From Bacteroidales bacterium (GTDB lineage Bacteria > Bacteroidota > Bacteroidia > Bacteroidales > P3), in contig WRCN01000005.1 of the NCBI GenBank assembly GCA_009783885.1, positions 39,478 through 103,477 on the forward strand: a stretch of DNA of 64,000 nt. The letters run 5' to 3'. The notes beneath the pieces are model-generated. The model was not told where the DNA came from. It saw only the letters and a program-made list of their open reading frames with translations, and did not search any database. A program made the position numbers and the translations under genes. Positions 41,061 to 50,464 of this stretch are shown one piece after another; positions within the stretch are counted from its first letter, which is position 1, and each line of letters opens with the position of its first letter.

Positions 41061-44000
41061 TTAATTAATTTTCACCCTCACCGCCGGATATTTTTCAAAA
41101 ACCCCATCAACAAAAGGTTTAGCCTGCACTTTAAGATTACGTGAGGGCATATTAAGCACGCAATTATTTTCATTATCGACAATTTGAAGAGATAATGTGG
41201 AATTTCCGGGATGCAGTGAAACCAAGGTTTTCAGCGTATCGGTAAAGGCTGTGGTAATGTCTTCCGTGTTTGCAATCAAGTGTAAAGTTTTGGTTTGTTT
41301 GTCCAACAAATTCTCAAGCAAACTGATTTTTTTGAGTTTTATTTCGAAGGTGTCTTCGATAGTTCTACCTTCGGCTTCGGCTCTTTGACGCTCATCGTAA
41401 CGAACAAAACGCTTATCCACTTTGGCCTCAACAAACACAAATGAGTATGGAATTAAATCATTTCTAAAATTCTTATAATCGTCTGTAAACAGTGTGAAAT
41501 CTATGGAATCCTCAAAATCTTGAAAGGTTACACGTCCGTAATTTGTACCTTTTTTTGAAATCAAATGTTCGGCATTTGTAATCATTGCTATAAATCGCAA
41601 ATCCTTATTTTGTAAGGCTTTCAAGTCGCCTTTTAAGATTGGAATGGTACAATTTGCAAAATGTTTTTGCTCGAATTTGTAATCATCCAACGGATGTCCG
41701 GAAATGAAAAATCCGGTTACATCTTTTTCGTTTTGAAGTTCGACAATTTTAGGCCAAGGTTCGCAGTACGGAATTTGCGGATCTGCAACCTCTATACCGC
41801 CCGCATCATCGTCAAAAAGCGAAGTTTGTGATGAATTTTTATTGGTTTGGTATTTATTTGCAAAACTCACCAAACTATCTAAAAATAAGGTATCATCCGG
41901 ATTTTGAAAGAAAAATTGTGCGCGATGAATATTTTTGAAACAATCGAAAGCTCCTGCTTTTGCAAGCCCTTCAAAGCATCGCTTGTTGAATTTTTGCAAA
42001 TTGATGCGTTTTGCAAAATCAAAAATTGACGTGTATAATCCGTTTGTGTTGCGCTCCTCAATCAAAACTTCCACTGCAAACCCACCAACGCCTTTAATAG
42101 CCGCCAATCCGAAGCGAATGGCGCCCGCTGCATTCACCGTAAAATCCGCCTGACTTTCGTTCACATCAGGACTCAACAACGGAATTCTCATTCGCTTGCA
42201 TTCATCCATCAAAAAGCTGATTTTACTGATGTTTGCGAGGTCGTTGGTAAGCGATGCTGCCATAAATTCCGCAGGATAATGCGCTTTCAAATAGGCTGTT
42301 TGATAAGCAATATACGCATAACATGTGGAGTGAGATTTATTGAAAGCATAGTGAGCAAACGCTTCCCAATCTTTCCAGATTTTCTGACAAATTTTCTCGT
42401 CGTGTCCGTTGGCTTTACAGCCTTCCGTAAACTTCGACGACATCTTTTCCAACACCGCCATCTGTTTTTTTCCCATCGCTTTGCGTAAGGTATCGGCGTC
42501 GCCTTTGGTGAAATTCGCTAATTTTTGCGAAAGCAACATCACCTGTTCTTGATACACGGTGATGCCGTAAGTTTCTTCCAAAAACTCGTCCATGCCTTGC
42601 AAATCGTACGAAATGGCTTCTTGTCCGTGTTTGCGTTTAACGAAAGAAGGAATGTAGTCCATTGGGCCCGGGCGATACAGCGCATTCATCGCAATCAAAT
42701 CCTCGAAACGATTAGGTTTTAAAGCCATTAGCCACTTTCGCATACCATCCGACTCAAACTGAAATATAGACGCTGTTTCGCCTTTGGAAAACAATTCGTA
42801 AGTCAGAGCATCATCAAGCGGAATAGCCTCAATATCAATGTCAATATTATGTCGAAGTTTGATGTTTTTAAGTGTATTTTTGATGATGTTGAGCGTGCTC
42901 AATCCCAAAAAATCCATTTTGAGCAAACCTGCGTCCTCAACGACTTTTCCTTCGTATTGCACCACAGGCATATCGGTTCCTTTGGCGATGCTCACGGGAA
43001 CGACATCCATCAAATCTTCGGGCGAAATAATCATGCCACAAGCGTGAACACCTGTATTGCGAATGCTGCCTTCCAACTCAATGGCATGTTGCAATGTTTT
43101 GCGAATAGTTTCGTTCGAGCTGTCTTTTTCTTTGGCTAAATCGGCGCTTTCCCTAAATGCATCTTTTAGCGTAGTCCCGGGTCTGTCGGGGACTAAATTA
43201 GTCAATCGGTTGGATTCGTTCAACGGCAAATCAAACACGCGCGCCACATCTTTGATAGAGTTTTTTGCAGCCATCGTGCCAAGTGTTACAATCTGCGCCA
43301 CACGCTCTTTTCCGTATTTTTCAACTACGTATTGAATCACTTTTTCCCGTCCTTCGTCATCGAAATCAATATCCATATCGGGTAACGAAATTCGGTCGGG
43401 ATTCAAAAAACGCTCAAACAGCAAATTGTATTTTATCGGATCAACATTCGTGATTTTTAAAGCGTACGCAATTGCTGAACCTGCTGCCGAACCACGTCCG
43501 GGGCCCACCAAAACGCTCATTTCACGAGCCCTTTTGATGAAATCCCAAACAATCAAAAAATAACCCGGAAATCCCATTTTTTCAACCGTATCCAACTCAA
43601 AATTCAGTCGCTCCAAAATCTTTTCGGGAATAGGATCGCCCCAACGCTCTTTCGCATTATCAAGCGTGATTTTTCGAAGATAATCCATTTCGGTATTAAA
43701 TCCTTCCGGCAATGGAAAATGAGGCAAAATAGTTTCGCGTTTGATTTCAAAAAGTTCGATTTTACTTACAATTTCTTGAGTGTTGGAAATGGCTTCGGGA
43801 TATTCGGGGAAAAGCGTTGCCATTTCTTCCAACGATTTCAAAAATTCCTCGCCGGTGTAAGTCATTTGCTTTTGTTCGCCCATTTTTTTGCCGGTGTTCA
43901 AACACACTAAAATCTGATGTGCAGTGAAGTCGGTTTTATTCACAAAATGCACATCATTCGAAGCCACTAACTTGATGTTGTACTTTTTGGAAAGTTCCGC

Positions 44001-44561
44001 CAACAAAGGGTTTACACGCTTTTGATCATCCCAGCCGTGATTTTGTATTTCTAAATAAAAATCATCTCCGAAAATATCCAAAAATTCTTGCACGGCTTTT
44101 TCGGCTCGATCGGGTTTATCAGCATTCAACAATCTCGGGATCTCCCCACCCAGACAAGCCGACAAACAAATCAAACCCTCACTGTATTTTTGCAAAAGTT
44201 CTTTATCAATACGTGGTCGATAATAAAAACCTTCCTTGTAGCCCAACGAACATAATCGGCACAAATTTTGATAGCCCTGTGCATTTTTTGCTAATAAAAT
44301 CAAGTGGTTCGAGCCACTTTCCTCCGCATTTTTTTTCTCAAAACGACTTCCTGTTGCCACATAAAATTCGCAACCGATAATCGGTTTTATCCCCACTTTT
44401 TTGGCTTGCGAATGAAAATCAAACACGCCAAACATCGAGCCATGGTCGGTGATAGCAAGTGCTTCCATGCCAAGTTCTTTGGCGCGTTCGAGAATTTTTG
44501 CTACATCGGCTTGGCCGTCGAGAATGGAGTATTGGGTGTGAACGTGGAGGTGGGTGAACAT
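41061..44561 (-). CDS. dnaE: DNA polymerase III subunit alpha
   Basis: 1166 aa replicative polymerase. An N-terminal PHP domain starts MFTHLHVHTQYSILDG with ITDHGSMFG. The polymerase core includes LVGPGRGSAAGS and the catalytic PDMDIDFDDEGR. The helix-hairpin-helix and C-terminal OB-fold (VTFQDFEDSIDFTLF) follow. It is somewhat shorter at the C-terminus than I would expect (about 1200 aa or more), but no break is seen. No promoter box was found in the 19 nt after the SH3-like gene, so it may be read from further upstream. Confidence 0.96.
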   Translation of the reverse strand: MFTHLHVHTQYSILDGQADVAKILERAKELGMEALAITDHGSMFGVFDFHSQAKKVGIKPIIGCEFYVATGSRFEKKNAEESGSNHLILLAKNAQGYQNLCRLCSLGYKEGFYYRPRIDKELLQKYSEGLICLSACLGGEIPRLLNADKPDRAEKAVQEFLDIFGDDFYLEIQNHGWDDQKRVNPLLAELSKKYNIKLVASNDVHFVNKTDFTAHQILVCLNTGKKMGEQKQMTYTGEEFLKSLEEMATLFPEYPEAISNTQEIVSKIELFEIKRETILPHFPLPEGFNTEMDYLRKITLDNAKERWGDPIPEKILERLNFELDTVEKMGFPGYFLIVWDFIKRAREMSVLVGPGRGSAAGSAIAYALKITNVDPIKYNLLFERFLNPDRISLPDMDIDFDDEGREKVIQYVVEKYGKERVAQIVTLGTMAAKNSIKDVARVFDLPLNESNRLTNLVPDRPGTTLKDAFRESADLAKEKDSSNETIRKTLQHAIELEGSIRNTGVHACGMIISPEDLMDVVPVSIAKGTDMPVVQYEGKVVEDAGLLKMDFLGLSTLNIIKNTLKNIKLRHNIDIDIEAIPLDDALTYELFSKGETASIFQFESDGMRKWLMALKPNRFEDLIAMNALYRPGPMDYIPSFVKRKHGQEAISYDLQGMDEFLEETYGITVYQEQVMLLSQKLANFTKGDADTLRKAMGKKQMAVLEKMSSKFTEGCKANGHDEKICQKIWKDWEAFAHYAFNKSHSTCYAYIAYQTAYLKAHYPAEFMAASLTNDLANISKISFLMDECKRMRIPLLSPDVNESQADFTVNAAGAIRFGLAAIKGVGGFAVEVLIEERNTNGLYTSIFDFAKRINLQKFNKRCFEGLAKAGAFDCFKNIHRAQFFFQNPDDTLFLDSLVSFANKYQTNKNSSQTSLFDDDAGGIEVADPQIPYCEPWPKIVELQNEKDVTGFFISGHPLDDYKFEQKHFANCTIPILKGDLKALQNKDLRFIAMITNAEHLISKKGTNYGRVTFQDFEDSIDFTLFTDDYKNFRNDLIPYSFVFVEAKVDKRFVRYDERQRAEAEGRTIEDTFEIKLKKISLLENLLDKQTKTLHLIANTEDITTAFTDTLKTLVSLHPGNSTLSLQIVDNENNCVLNMPSRNLKVQAKPFVDGVFEKYPAVRVKIN

Positions 44562-44580
44562 TTATCAATAAAAGAGTTTA

Positions 44581-45597
44581 TCATCTAAAAAAACTGTTGT
44601 CTTTTTGTCTCACCAACTTAAATTCTATACCATCTTTGACAAATGATGTGCTACTCGTTATGATATAATCACCTACAAAATAATGCAAATATGGAACGTA
44701 TTTAGGATCTGTTTTTTCATCCTCATCGAAGTTCAAACGGAAGGTATAATAATACCTCCCGCCATTTAATTCGATCGGCGGATCATTTTTTGTAAGTTTG
44801 AACCCTCGAACGGCTAAAAGGTTTGTTTTTCCGAAGCGTTTACAATCGAAAGCGTCTTTACTTTTATCCGGTATCCTAACATAAAATTTAGAATCCTTTG
44901 CTTTATCTAGAACTAAGTAAAAATCGCCCTTCGAAGATCTGTACCGTCCGGGAACCAACGGACGTTTTTTCGTGGATAAACTAAATTCCATCATCCTGTC
45001 CCAAAATCCTTCCTCGTGAAACAAATAATCTGTAGCATTCAGCACATTGCCGAAAGGAATATACCCTTTAACACCATCCGCTGTTTGTATTTTAAAGAAG
45101 CTGCCTTTTCTTCCACCTTTTCTTGTAACTCCCAATACTGTAATTTCGGTGCCCGGCTCTAAAATTGCGATTTGCTTGTTACTAAAAAGCAAATTTTTCA
45201 AAACCTCTCCTTCTTTTTCCATCACAGCATCTGCTCTGACAACAGGAACTATGGAGTAGTTCTTATGATGATTGCTCCAAAAAAGTCCGGCAATAAGCAA
45301 ACTAAATGTGATAAGATTAACAGGAAGGCGTTTCCAAAATGATTTGCCTTCGCTTTTCATGTGCCTATTTATTGCTCTCCCAACGAACCAAATTGCCCCA
45401 AGAATAAGGATGTACAAGATGTTAGTTGCAAGTAAAACAATAACTGCAAGGGCAAGTAATGATAGTATAATCACATACGCCCCTCCTGTGGCAGCCCCTT
45501 CCCCAAGAGTGTCACGATGTTTGTTTGCTTCTGATTGACTGTTGTGTAAAGAACCATCCGAAGCACGATATTTCCCTGTTCTTTGATCATAACTCAT
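44581..45597 (-). CDS. Uncharacterised membrane protein with an SH3-like domain
   Basis: 338 aa. A soluble N-terminus (MSYDQRTGKYRASDGSLHNS) is followed by two hydrophobic segments (about 40-72 and 92-108). An extracytoplasmic region resembles a bacterial SH3 domain (LEPGTEITVLGVTRKGGRKG, FFKIQTADGVKGYIPFGNV). The remaining 160 residues have no recognised domain. Unlike its neighbours it has a strong Shine-Dalgarno (AAGGAGG) 6 nt before the ATG. It splits ilvE from dnaE and may be a recent arrival. Function unknown. Confidence 0.75.
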   Translation of the reverse strand: MSYDQRTGKYRASDGSLHNSQSEANKHRDTLGEGAATGGAYVIILSLLALAVIVLLATNILYILILGAIWFVGRAINRHMKSEGKSFWKRLPVNLITFSLLIAGLFWSNHHKNYSIVPVVRADAVMEKEGEVLKNLLFSNKQIAILEPGTEITVLGVTRKGGRKGSFFKIQTADGVKGYIPFGNVLNATDYLFHEEGFWDRMMEFSLSTKKRPLVPGRYRSSKGDFYLVLDKAKDSKFYVRIPDKSKDAFDCKRFGKTNLLAVRGFKLTKNDPPIELNGGRYYYTFRLNFDEDEKTDPKYVPYLHYFVGDYIITSSTSFVKDGIEFKLVRQKDNSFFR

Positions 45598-45603
45598 AAA
45601 AAA

Positions 45604-45610
45604 CCTCCTT
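45604..45610 (-). promoter_or_regulatory. Strong Shine-Dalgarno of the SH3-like gene
   Basis: AAGGAGG on the minus strand, 6 nt before the ATG. Genes in this window otherwise lack such sites. Confidence 0.75.
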
Positions 45611-45646
45611 TGTTGTTTTTTATTATTGATTACCTTTACTATCTCC

Positions 45647-46666
45647 TTATTCTACAATTGTATTCCAATTGAATTTGTCCTCAACCTCACCTTTTTGAAT
45701 ACCTGTGAGACGTTCATAAAGTTGAGTGGAAACTTTTCCTGCAACACCTTCTTCGCCGAATTTGTAAACTGTTTTGAGTTCGCGGTCAACGATTTCGTCG
45801 ATAGGTGTGATAACCGCTGCTGTTCCGCAAGCGCCGACTTCTTCAAAATCTGCCAATTCTTCAACGGCAACAGAACGCTCGGTAACTTTCAAACCCATGT
45901 CTGCAGCCAATTCGCGAAGACTCATGTTGGTGATTGAACGCAAAATTGAACTTGATTTAGGTGTAATGTATTCGTTGCCTTTAATAGCGAAAAAGTTTGC
46001 AGGACCGGCTTCATCGATATATTTTTTCTCTTTTGCATCTAAAAAGAGAACGGTAGCAAAACCTTCGGCTTGCGAACGAACGCTGGCTTGAAGCGATGCA
46101 GCATAATTTCCGCCCACTTTGTAAGTGCCTGTTCCGAGTGGAGCAGCACGGTCGAAATCGCGAACAATCTGCATTTTCACAGGTTTGAAGCCTGTTTTGA
46201 AATACGGACCAACCGGACAAACGAATACCATAAACGTGTATTCGTCGGCAGGTTTTACACCCACTTGCCCGCCTGTACCAATCAACAACGGGCGCAAGTA
46301 CAACGAAGCTCCCGTTCCATGAGGAGGAACGAATTTTTCGTTAAGTTTGACTACTTTTTTACATGCTTCCATGAATAGGTCTTCAGGAACAGGTTGCATT
46401 TTAACTCCATTTGCCGAATAAACCATGCGTTTAGCATTTTCTTCCAAGCGGAACATGCGAATTTTTCCGTCTACACCACGAAAGGCTTTTAAACCTTCGA
46501 AAGCCTGTTGTCCATAGTGCAAGCAGGTTGCAGCCATGTGCATCGTGATGGTTTCATCGGTGCAAGCCTCTAGTTCGCTCCATTTACCGTTTTTGAAATA
46601 CGCACGAACGTTGTAGTCTGTTTTGAAATAGCCGAAAGGGAGTTCAGCCCAATTGAGATTTTCCAT
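45647..46666 (-). CDS. ilvE: Branched-chain amino acid aminotransferase
   Basis: 339 aa PLP enzyme for the last step of Leu, Ile and Val synthesis. Family signatures are YGQQAFEGLKAFRGVDGKIRMFR, YLRPLLIGTG, GTYKVGGNYAAS (with the PLP lysine region), EAGPANFFAI and ACGTAAVITPI. ATG 46666 (MENLNWAELPFGYF) is preferred; the longer frame to 46717 crosses the promoter. The downstream SH3-like and dnaE genes are on the same strand. Confidence 0.95.
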   Translation of the reverse strand: MENLNWAELPFGYFKTDYNVRAYFKNGKWSELEACTDETITMHMAATCLHYGQQAFEGLKAFRGVDGKIRMFRLEENAKRMVYSANGVKMQPVPEDLFMEACKKVVKLNEKFVPPHGTGASLYLRPLLIGTGGQVGVKPADEYTFMVFVCPVGPYFKTGFKPVKMQIVRDFDRAAPLGTGTYKVGGNYAASLQASVRSQAEGFATVLFLDAKEKKYIDEAGPANFFAIKGNEYITPKSSSILRSITNMSLRELAADMGLKVTERSVAVEELADFEEVGACGTAAVITPIDEIVDRELKTVYKFGEEGVAGKVSTQLYERLTGIQKGEVEDKFNWNTIVE

Positions 46667-46690
46667 AGTATTTGTTTTTTTTATTTTTTG

Positions 46691-46698
46691 CAAAGATA
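46691..46698 (-). promoter_or_regulatory. -7 promoter box of ilvE
   Basis: TATCTTTG on the minus strand, 24 nt before the ATG at 46666. Confidence 0.75.
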
Positions 46699-46710
46699 CG
46701 AAAAAAATCT

Positions 46711-46797
46711 GAACCACGATTTTATTAAGATTAAAAAGATTGTCAAGATAACAAAAAAATCGTGGAAATCATAAAAATCTTAATAAAATCACGGTTC
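46711..46797. repeat. 87-nt AT-rich imperfect palindrome between ilvE and TPR promoters
   Basis: It starts GAACCACGATTTTATTAAGA and ends AAAATCACGGTTC. It is the inverted copy of the elements at 847-934 and 34357-34444, again placed between or next to -7 boxes. Confidence 0.85.
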
Positions 46798-46811
46798 TGA
46801 CATTTTTTTCG

Positions 46812-46819
46812 TATCTTTG
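46812..46819 (+). promoter_or_regulatory. -7 promoter box of the TPR gene
   Basis: TATCTTTG ending 4 nt before the ATG at 46824; the mRNA may be leaderless. Confidence 0.75.
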
Positions 46820-46823
46820 TATT

Positions 46824-48665
46824 ATGAAAAAACGTTTTTGGTCTATTCTGATGGTGTTGTTTTGTTGCTCTGTATTGCTCGCTCAACAAGGCAGTACGGA
46901 ACAATTGGCTATCGAATTTTTGAACAATGGTGAAATTGCAAAAGCCCTCAAGCTCTTTGACGAAGCCTATTCCAAAACACCATCACAGCATATTTACAAC
47001 CTTTTTTTAGATGCTCTTTTGCAGGAAAAAAATACCAAAGAAGCAGAAAGATTAGTGCGAAGACATCAGCGAAATTTTCCGCAAAATCTGGCAACAGCTG
47101 TAGATTTAGGTTACGTGTTTTTAATTTCGGGCGACAAAACCAAAGCCGACAAAGAATTTTCCGCTGTCATCAACAAACTGCCGAATAATCACAATCAAAT
47201 TGCTGAGATTGCTGTTGCTTTGTTCAATCGAGGACAAACGGAATACGCCATTCAAGCATTTGCAAAAGGACGACAGATTCTAAACAATCCGCAAGCATTT
47301 TCCTTGGATTTGGCAGCGCTCTACGAACGCAGTAATCGTATAGCCGAAATGACCAACGAATATTTGCTTATGCTTGACCATAATCCCAATTTTTTTTCTT
47401 ACGTTCAGCAACGTGTTCAGGTGATTTTATCGAACGATACCGATGACAAAAAGGCAACCGGCGAAATTCGAAAAACAATTTTGGAGTATATTCAAAAAAA
47501 TCCGCAAAATCGCACAGCACAAGACTTTTGGATAAGTTTTCTCCTTTCAATCGAAGATTTTGATATGGCGCTAACCTTCGCAAGAGCCTACGATAGACGA
47601 TTTGGCGACGATGGTCAAAAAGCGTTGGAAGTGGCGCGGATTGCACAAAATTCAAATTCCAAAGTTGCTGAACAAGCTTATCAGTATGTGATAGCAAAAG
47701 GCGAAATTTTTTCGTATTATTTTGACGCAAGAATGGGGTTGTTGTCGTATTATTATCAACAAATTACGACATCGGCTGTTGTTGACGTTAAGGCTTTACT
47801 TGCACTCGAAAAACAATACGAAGAGTTGCTGAACAATCGCCCGTTGACGGCGCAAGCCGTTCGCTTAATCCGAGATTGGGCGAAGATTTCGGCATTTTAC
47901 AAGAACGATTTTGAAAAGGCGGATTCTTTACTGAATAAGGCGTTGAATATTCGGAATTTGCCACGAGAATTGGCTGCCGAAATCAAATTGGATTTAGCCG
48001 ACATCTACCTGTTTACGGGCGAAGTTTGGGAATCTACATTGCTTTATTCTCAAGTTGAAAAAGAATTTAAACACGACGAAATCGGCTTTGAAGCCAAACT
48101 TCGAAACGCCCGATTATCCTATTATATCGGAGAGTTTGAATGGTCATTGGCACAGTTGGATGTGTTGCGTGCAGCTACGTCCAAACTCATTGCCAACGAC
48201 GCCATGGAATTGAGTTTGCTCATTCGCGAAAACAACGATTTCGACAGCAGTTACACGAATTTAAGATTGTTTTCACATGCCGATTTACTGATTTATCAAC
48301 GAAAATACGATGAGGCGTTAACTTTTTTTGACAGTATTCGCAAACGACAATTCACACATTCGTTGTACGATCAAATTTTGATGAAGCGTGCTGAAATAGC
48401 CTTAAAATATGATAACACAGACGGTGCGTTGAAATATTTGGAGGAAATTTATACCAATTATACCGATGGATTGTTGGCTGATGATGCGTTATATTTGGCA
48501 GCGCGGATTAGTGAGGATTTGTATGTTGGAACTGTAGAGACGCACGATCGTGCGTCTCTACGGATCAACACCTTATATTTGTACGAAAAATTGATTTTGG
48601 AACACCCGTCAAGTCTGTACATTCCCGATGCACGTAAGCGTTTTCGAGAATTGCGAGGACATTGA
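46824..48665 (+). CDS. Secreted tetratricopeptide-repeat protein
   Basis: 613 aa with a signal peptide (cut near residue 20, VLLAQQ). The mature part is a chain of helical repeats with TPR character (EIAKALKLFDEAYSKTP, YDEALTFFDSIRK, DNTDGALKYLEEIY). Such periplasmic TPR proteins are widely conserved in Bacteroidetes; the partner is unknown. Residues 571-579 (VETHDRASL) come from a 28-nt palindrome in frame. The ATG is 4 nt from the promoter box. It converges on the CtpA-type gene with a 2-nt gap. Confidence 0.82.
   Translation: MKKRFWSILMVLFCCSVLLAQQGSTEQLAIEFLNNGEIAKALKLFDEAYSKTPSQHIYNLFLDALLQEKNTKEAERLVRRHQRNFPQNLATAVDLGYVFLISGDKTKADKEFSAVINKLPNNHNQIAEIAVALFNRGQTEYAIQAFAKGRQILNNPQAFSLDLAALYERSNRIAEMTNEYLLMLDHNPNFFSYVQQRVQVILSNDTDDKKATGEIRKTILEYIQKNPQNRTAQDFWISFLLSIEDFDMALTFARAYDRRFGDDGQKALEVARIAQNSNSKVAEQAYQYVIAKGEIFSYYFDARMGLLSYYYQQITTSAVVDVKALLALEKQYEELLNNRPLTAQAVRLIRDWAKISAFYKNDFEKADSLLNKALNIRNLPRELAAEIKLDLADIYLFTGEVWESTLLYSQVEKEFKHDEIGFEAKLRNARLSYYIGEFEWSLAQLDVLRAATSKLIANDAMELSLLIRENNDFDSSYTNLRLFSHADLLIYQRKYDEALTFFDSIRKRQFTHSLYDQILMKRAEIALKYDNTDGALKYLEEIYTNYTDGLLADDALYLAARISEDLYVGTVETHDRASLRINTLYLYEKLILEHPSSLYIPDARKRFRELRGH
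48534..48561. repeat. 28-bp perfect palindrome inside the TPR gene
   Basis: GTAGAGACGCAC-GATC-GTGCGTCTCTAC, differing from the 12004 copy only at the centre. It encodes VETHDRASL, in the same phase as the other two copies. Confidence 0.9.
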
Positions 48666-48667
48666 TG

Positions 48668-50323
48668 TTATCTCAAAATAGCTCCATAGACGTCCAAATC
48701 ATTCAAAATTTCAATCGCTTTTTGCACGGCTTTGTCGTTGCGCAAAGCAAATTCAATTATGCCTTTTTGATAGTAATACCGAATTACAAGTTCCAAGCCT
48801 AACACGTGTTTGATTTCATCTTTGTTTTTGTTCATATCCGTATCTTTATCGTGAAAAAGTTGGGTTTTTAAATGTTCTAAATCTTTTTTAATAGCGTCGA
48901 AATATTTTTCTTCTTTGGCTGCTTTTTCAAGTTCTTCTAAAATTATTTCGGTTTGTGTTTTGTAATCTGTATCTTTATCGCTGAGGTAGGATTTAAATTC
49001 ATTGAAAAGATGGTCGGAAACCACAAATTCCGATGGTTTTGGAAGGGTTTTATGTTTATGATGATATAAATTTGCGAAATCGAAAAAATGATATTTGATA
49101 AAAAGCGTTGCGGTGATATGGCTCATGATTTTGGGTTCAATTTCGATGTCCGGTTCGATGCCATCGCCATCGTAAACCACGCGTCCGCCTTTGGTTTTGA
49201 AAGCCGTTCGCAAAGAATCAGGCACCTTTTTTGCACGACCTTCATCGTCTCTATCTGCATAATCTAAAGCTTGCACACAACGTCCGCTGGGAATGTAATA
49301 TTTTGCTGTGGTAATTTTCAATTGTGCGTTGTATTCAAGCGGAAGAATATTTTGTACCAAGCCTTTTCCAAACGAACGTTGACCAACAATCACAGCTCTG
49401 TCGTAATCTTGCAAAGCTCCTGCAACAATTTCCGAAGCAGAAGCAGATGTCCTATCAATCAACACAACGATAGGAATATTGCGGTCTATGGGTTCGTTAC
49501 GTGTGCTGAACGATTGGTTCCGTGCCTCCACTTTGCCTTTCATGCTCACTATGGGAAGTCCCCTATCTACAAACAAATTGACGATATCGGTGGCTTCGTT
49601 CATCAATCCGCCGCCGTTTCCGCGAAGGTCTAAAATCAGCGAGGTTGCACCGTCTGCTTTGAGTTTGAGAAAGGCTTCTTTCACTTCATTAGCCGCTCCT
49701 TCAGTAAAACCATCGAGTTTGATATAGCCCACATGGTCTGCAAGTATAGCAAAATAACTCACATTTTTGAGTTTGATGGCTTCACGTATCAACGTTTTTT
49801 CAATCGGCTTGTGTTCGCCAATTCGTTGAATAGTAAGGGTTAAGGCTGTGTTTGCTTGTCCTTTCAACAAGGCGCTCACGTCATCGTTCGTACGATTGGT
49901 AAGGTCGGCACCATTAATCGCAAGGATTTGGTCGCCCACCATAAGTCCGGCTTTATGTGCAGAGTATCCTTCGTGAATTCCCGAAATAAAAATCTTTCCA
50001 TCACGCGACATGATGAGTGTTCCGATGCCTTCGTAAGAACCTTCGGTAAACAATCTAAGGTCTTCGATATTAGCTTCGGGAATATAGACCGTGTAGGGAT
50101 CTAAACTCTGCAACATAGCGTCGATTGCGGTTTTTATGAGTTTCCCGGGTTGAGTTTCATCCACATAATGCAAGTGCAATTGTTTGTAGGTTGTGGAAAA
50201 AATTTCTAAATTCTTCAAAACTTCGAACGTTTTATCGTTTTGATTTTGCGAAAAACCTGCGATTTTAACAATTAGCAAAAAATACAACAGGAAAACGGAC
50301 TTTTTTAGGGGCATTTTTATCAT
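48668..50323 (-). CDS. S41 family C-terminal processing peptidase
   Basis: 551 aa with an N-terminal signal or anchor (about 8-25). A PDZ domain covers about 85-175 (GIGTLIMSRDGKIFISGI, AGLMVGDQILAINGADL). The peptidase core has LDLRGNGGGL, the nucleophile Ser in DRTSASASEIVAGAL and the general-base Lys in GQRSFGKGLVQ. The C-terminal region is a charged helical extension. It trims exported proteins at their C-termini in the periplasm. The start may be 50323 or the ATG at 50314. Single-gene unit. Confidence 0.93.
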   Translation of the reverse strand: MIKMPLKKSVFLLYFLLIVKIAGFSQNQNDKTFEVLKNLEIFSTTYKQLHLHYVDETQPGKLIKTAIDAMLQSLDPYTVYIPEANIEDLRLFTEGSYEGIGTLIMSRDGKIFISGIHEGYSAHKAGLMVGDQILAINGADLTNRTNDDVSALLKGQANTALTLTIQRIGEHKPIEKTLIREAIKLKNVSYFAILADHVGYIKLDGFTEGAANEVKEAFLKLKADGATSLILDLRGNGGGLMNEATDIVNLFVDRGLPIVSMKGKVEARNQSFSTRNEPIDRNIPIVVLIDRTSASASEIVAGALQDYDRAVIVGQRSFGKGLVQNILPLEYNAQLKITTAKYYIPSGRCVQALDYADRDDEGRAKKVPDSLRTAFKTKGGRVVYDGDGIEPDIEIEPKIMSHITATLFIKYHFFDFANLYHHKHKTLPKPSEFVVSDHLFNEFKSYLSDKDTDYKTQTEIILEELEKAAKEEKYFDAIKKDLEHLKTQLFHDKDTDMNKNKDEIKHVLGLELVIRYYYQKGIIEFALRNDKAVQKAIEILNDLDVYGAILR

Positions 50324-50343
50324 GGGTAAATTTTTCAGAATTA

Positions 50344-50351
50344 CAAAGATA
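50344..50351 (-). promoter_or_regulatory. -7 promoter box of the CtpA-type gene
   Basis: TATCTTTG on the minus strand, 20 nt before the ATG at 50323. Confidence 0.7.
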
Positions 50352-50402
50352 CGAAAAATTTTGTTAAAGTTTGTTAAGTTTTAACACTTTTTAACTTAAA
50401 TT

Positions 50403-50435
50403 TTTGAAAGCGTGGCTTTTTTGTTTTTAACTTTG
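50403..50435 (+). promoter_or_regulatory. Promoter (-33/-7) of the outer-membrane barrel gene
   Basis: TTTG at 50403-50406 and TAACTTTG at 50428-50435, spacer 21 nt, 29 nt before the ATG. Confidence 0.55.
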
Positions 50436-50464
50436 CAGCGGAATATCTAAAAAATACAATTATT

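Noticed and set aside
43171..43198. A palindrome-like stretch in dnaE (GTAGTCCCGGGTCTGTCGGG).
   Set aside because: It encodes LVPDRPGTTLKDAF, a conserved segment of bacterial DnaE, so it is ordinary coding sequence and not an inserted repeat.
43057..43335. Small plus-strand open frames within dnaE (for example 92 codons here).
   Set aside because: Shadow frames of dnaE with no promoter or similarity.
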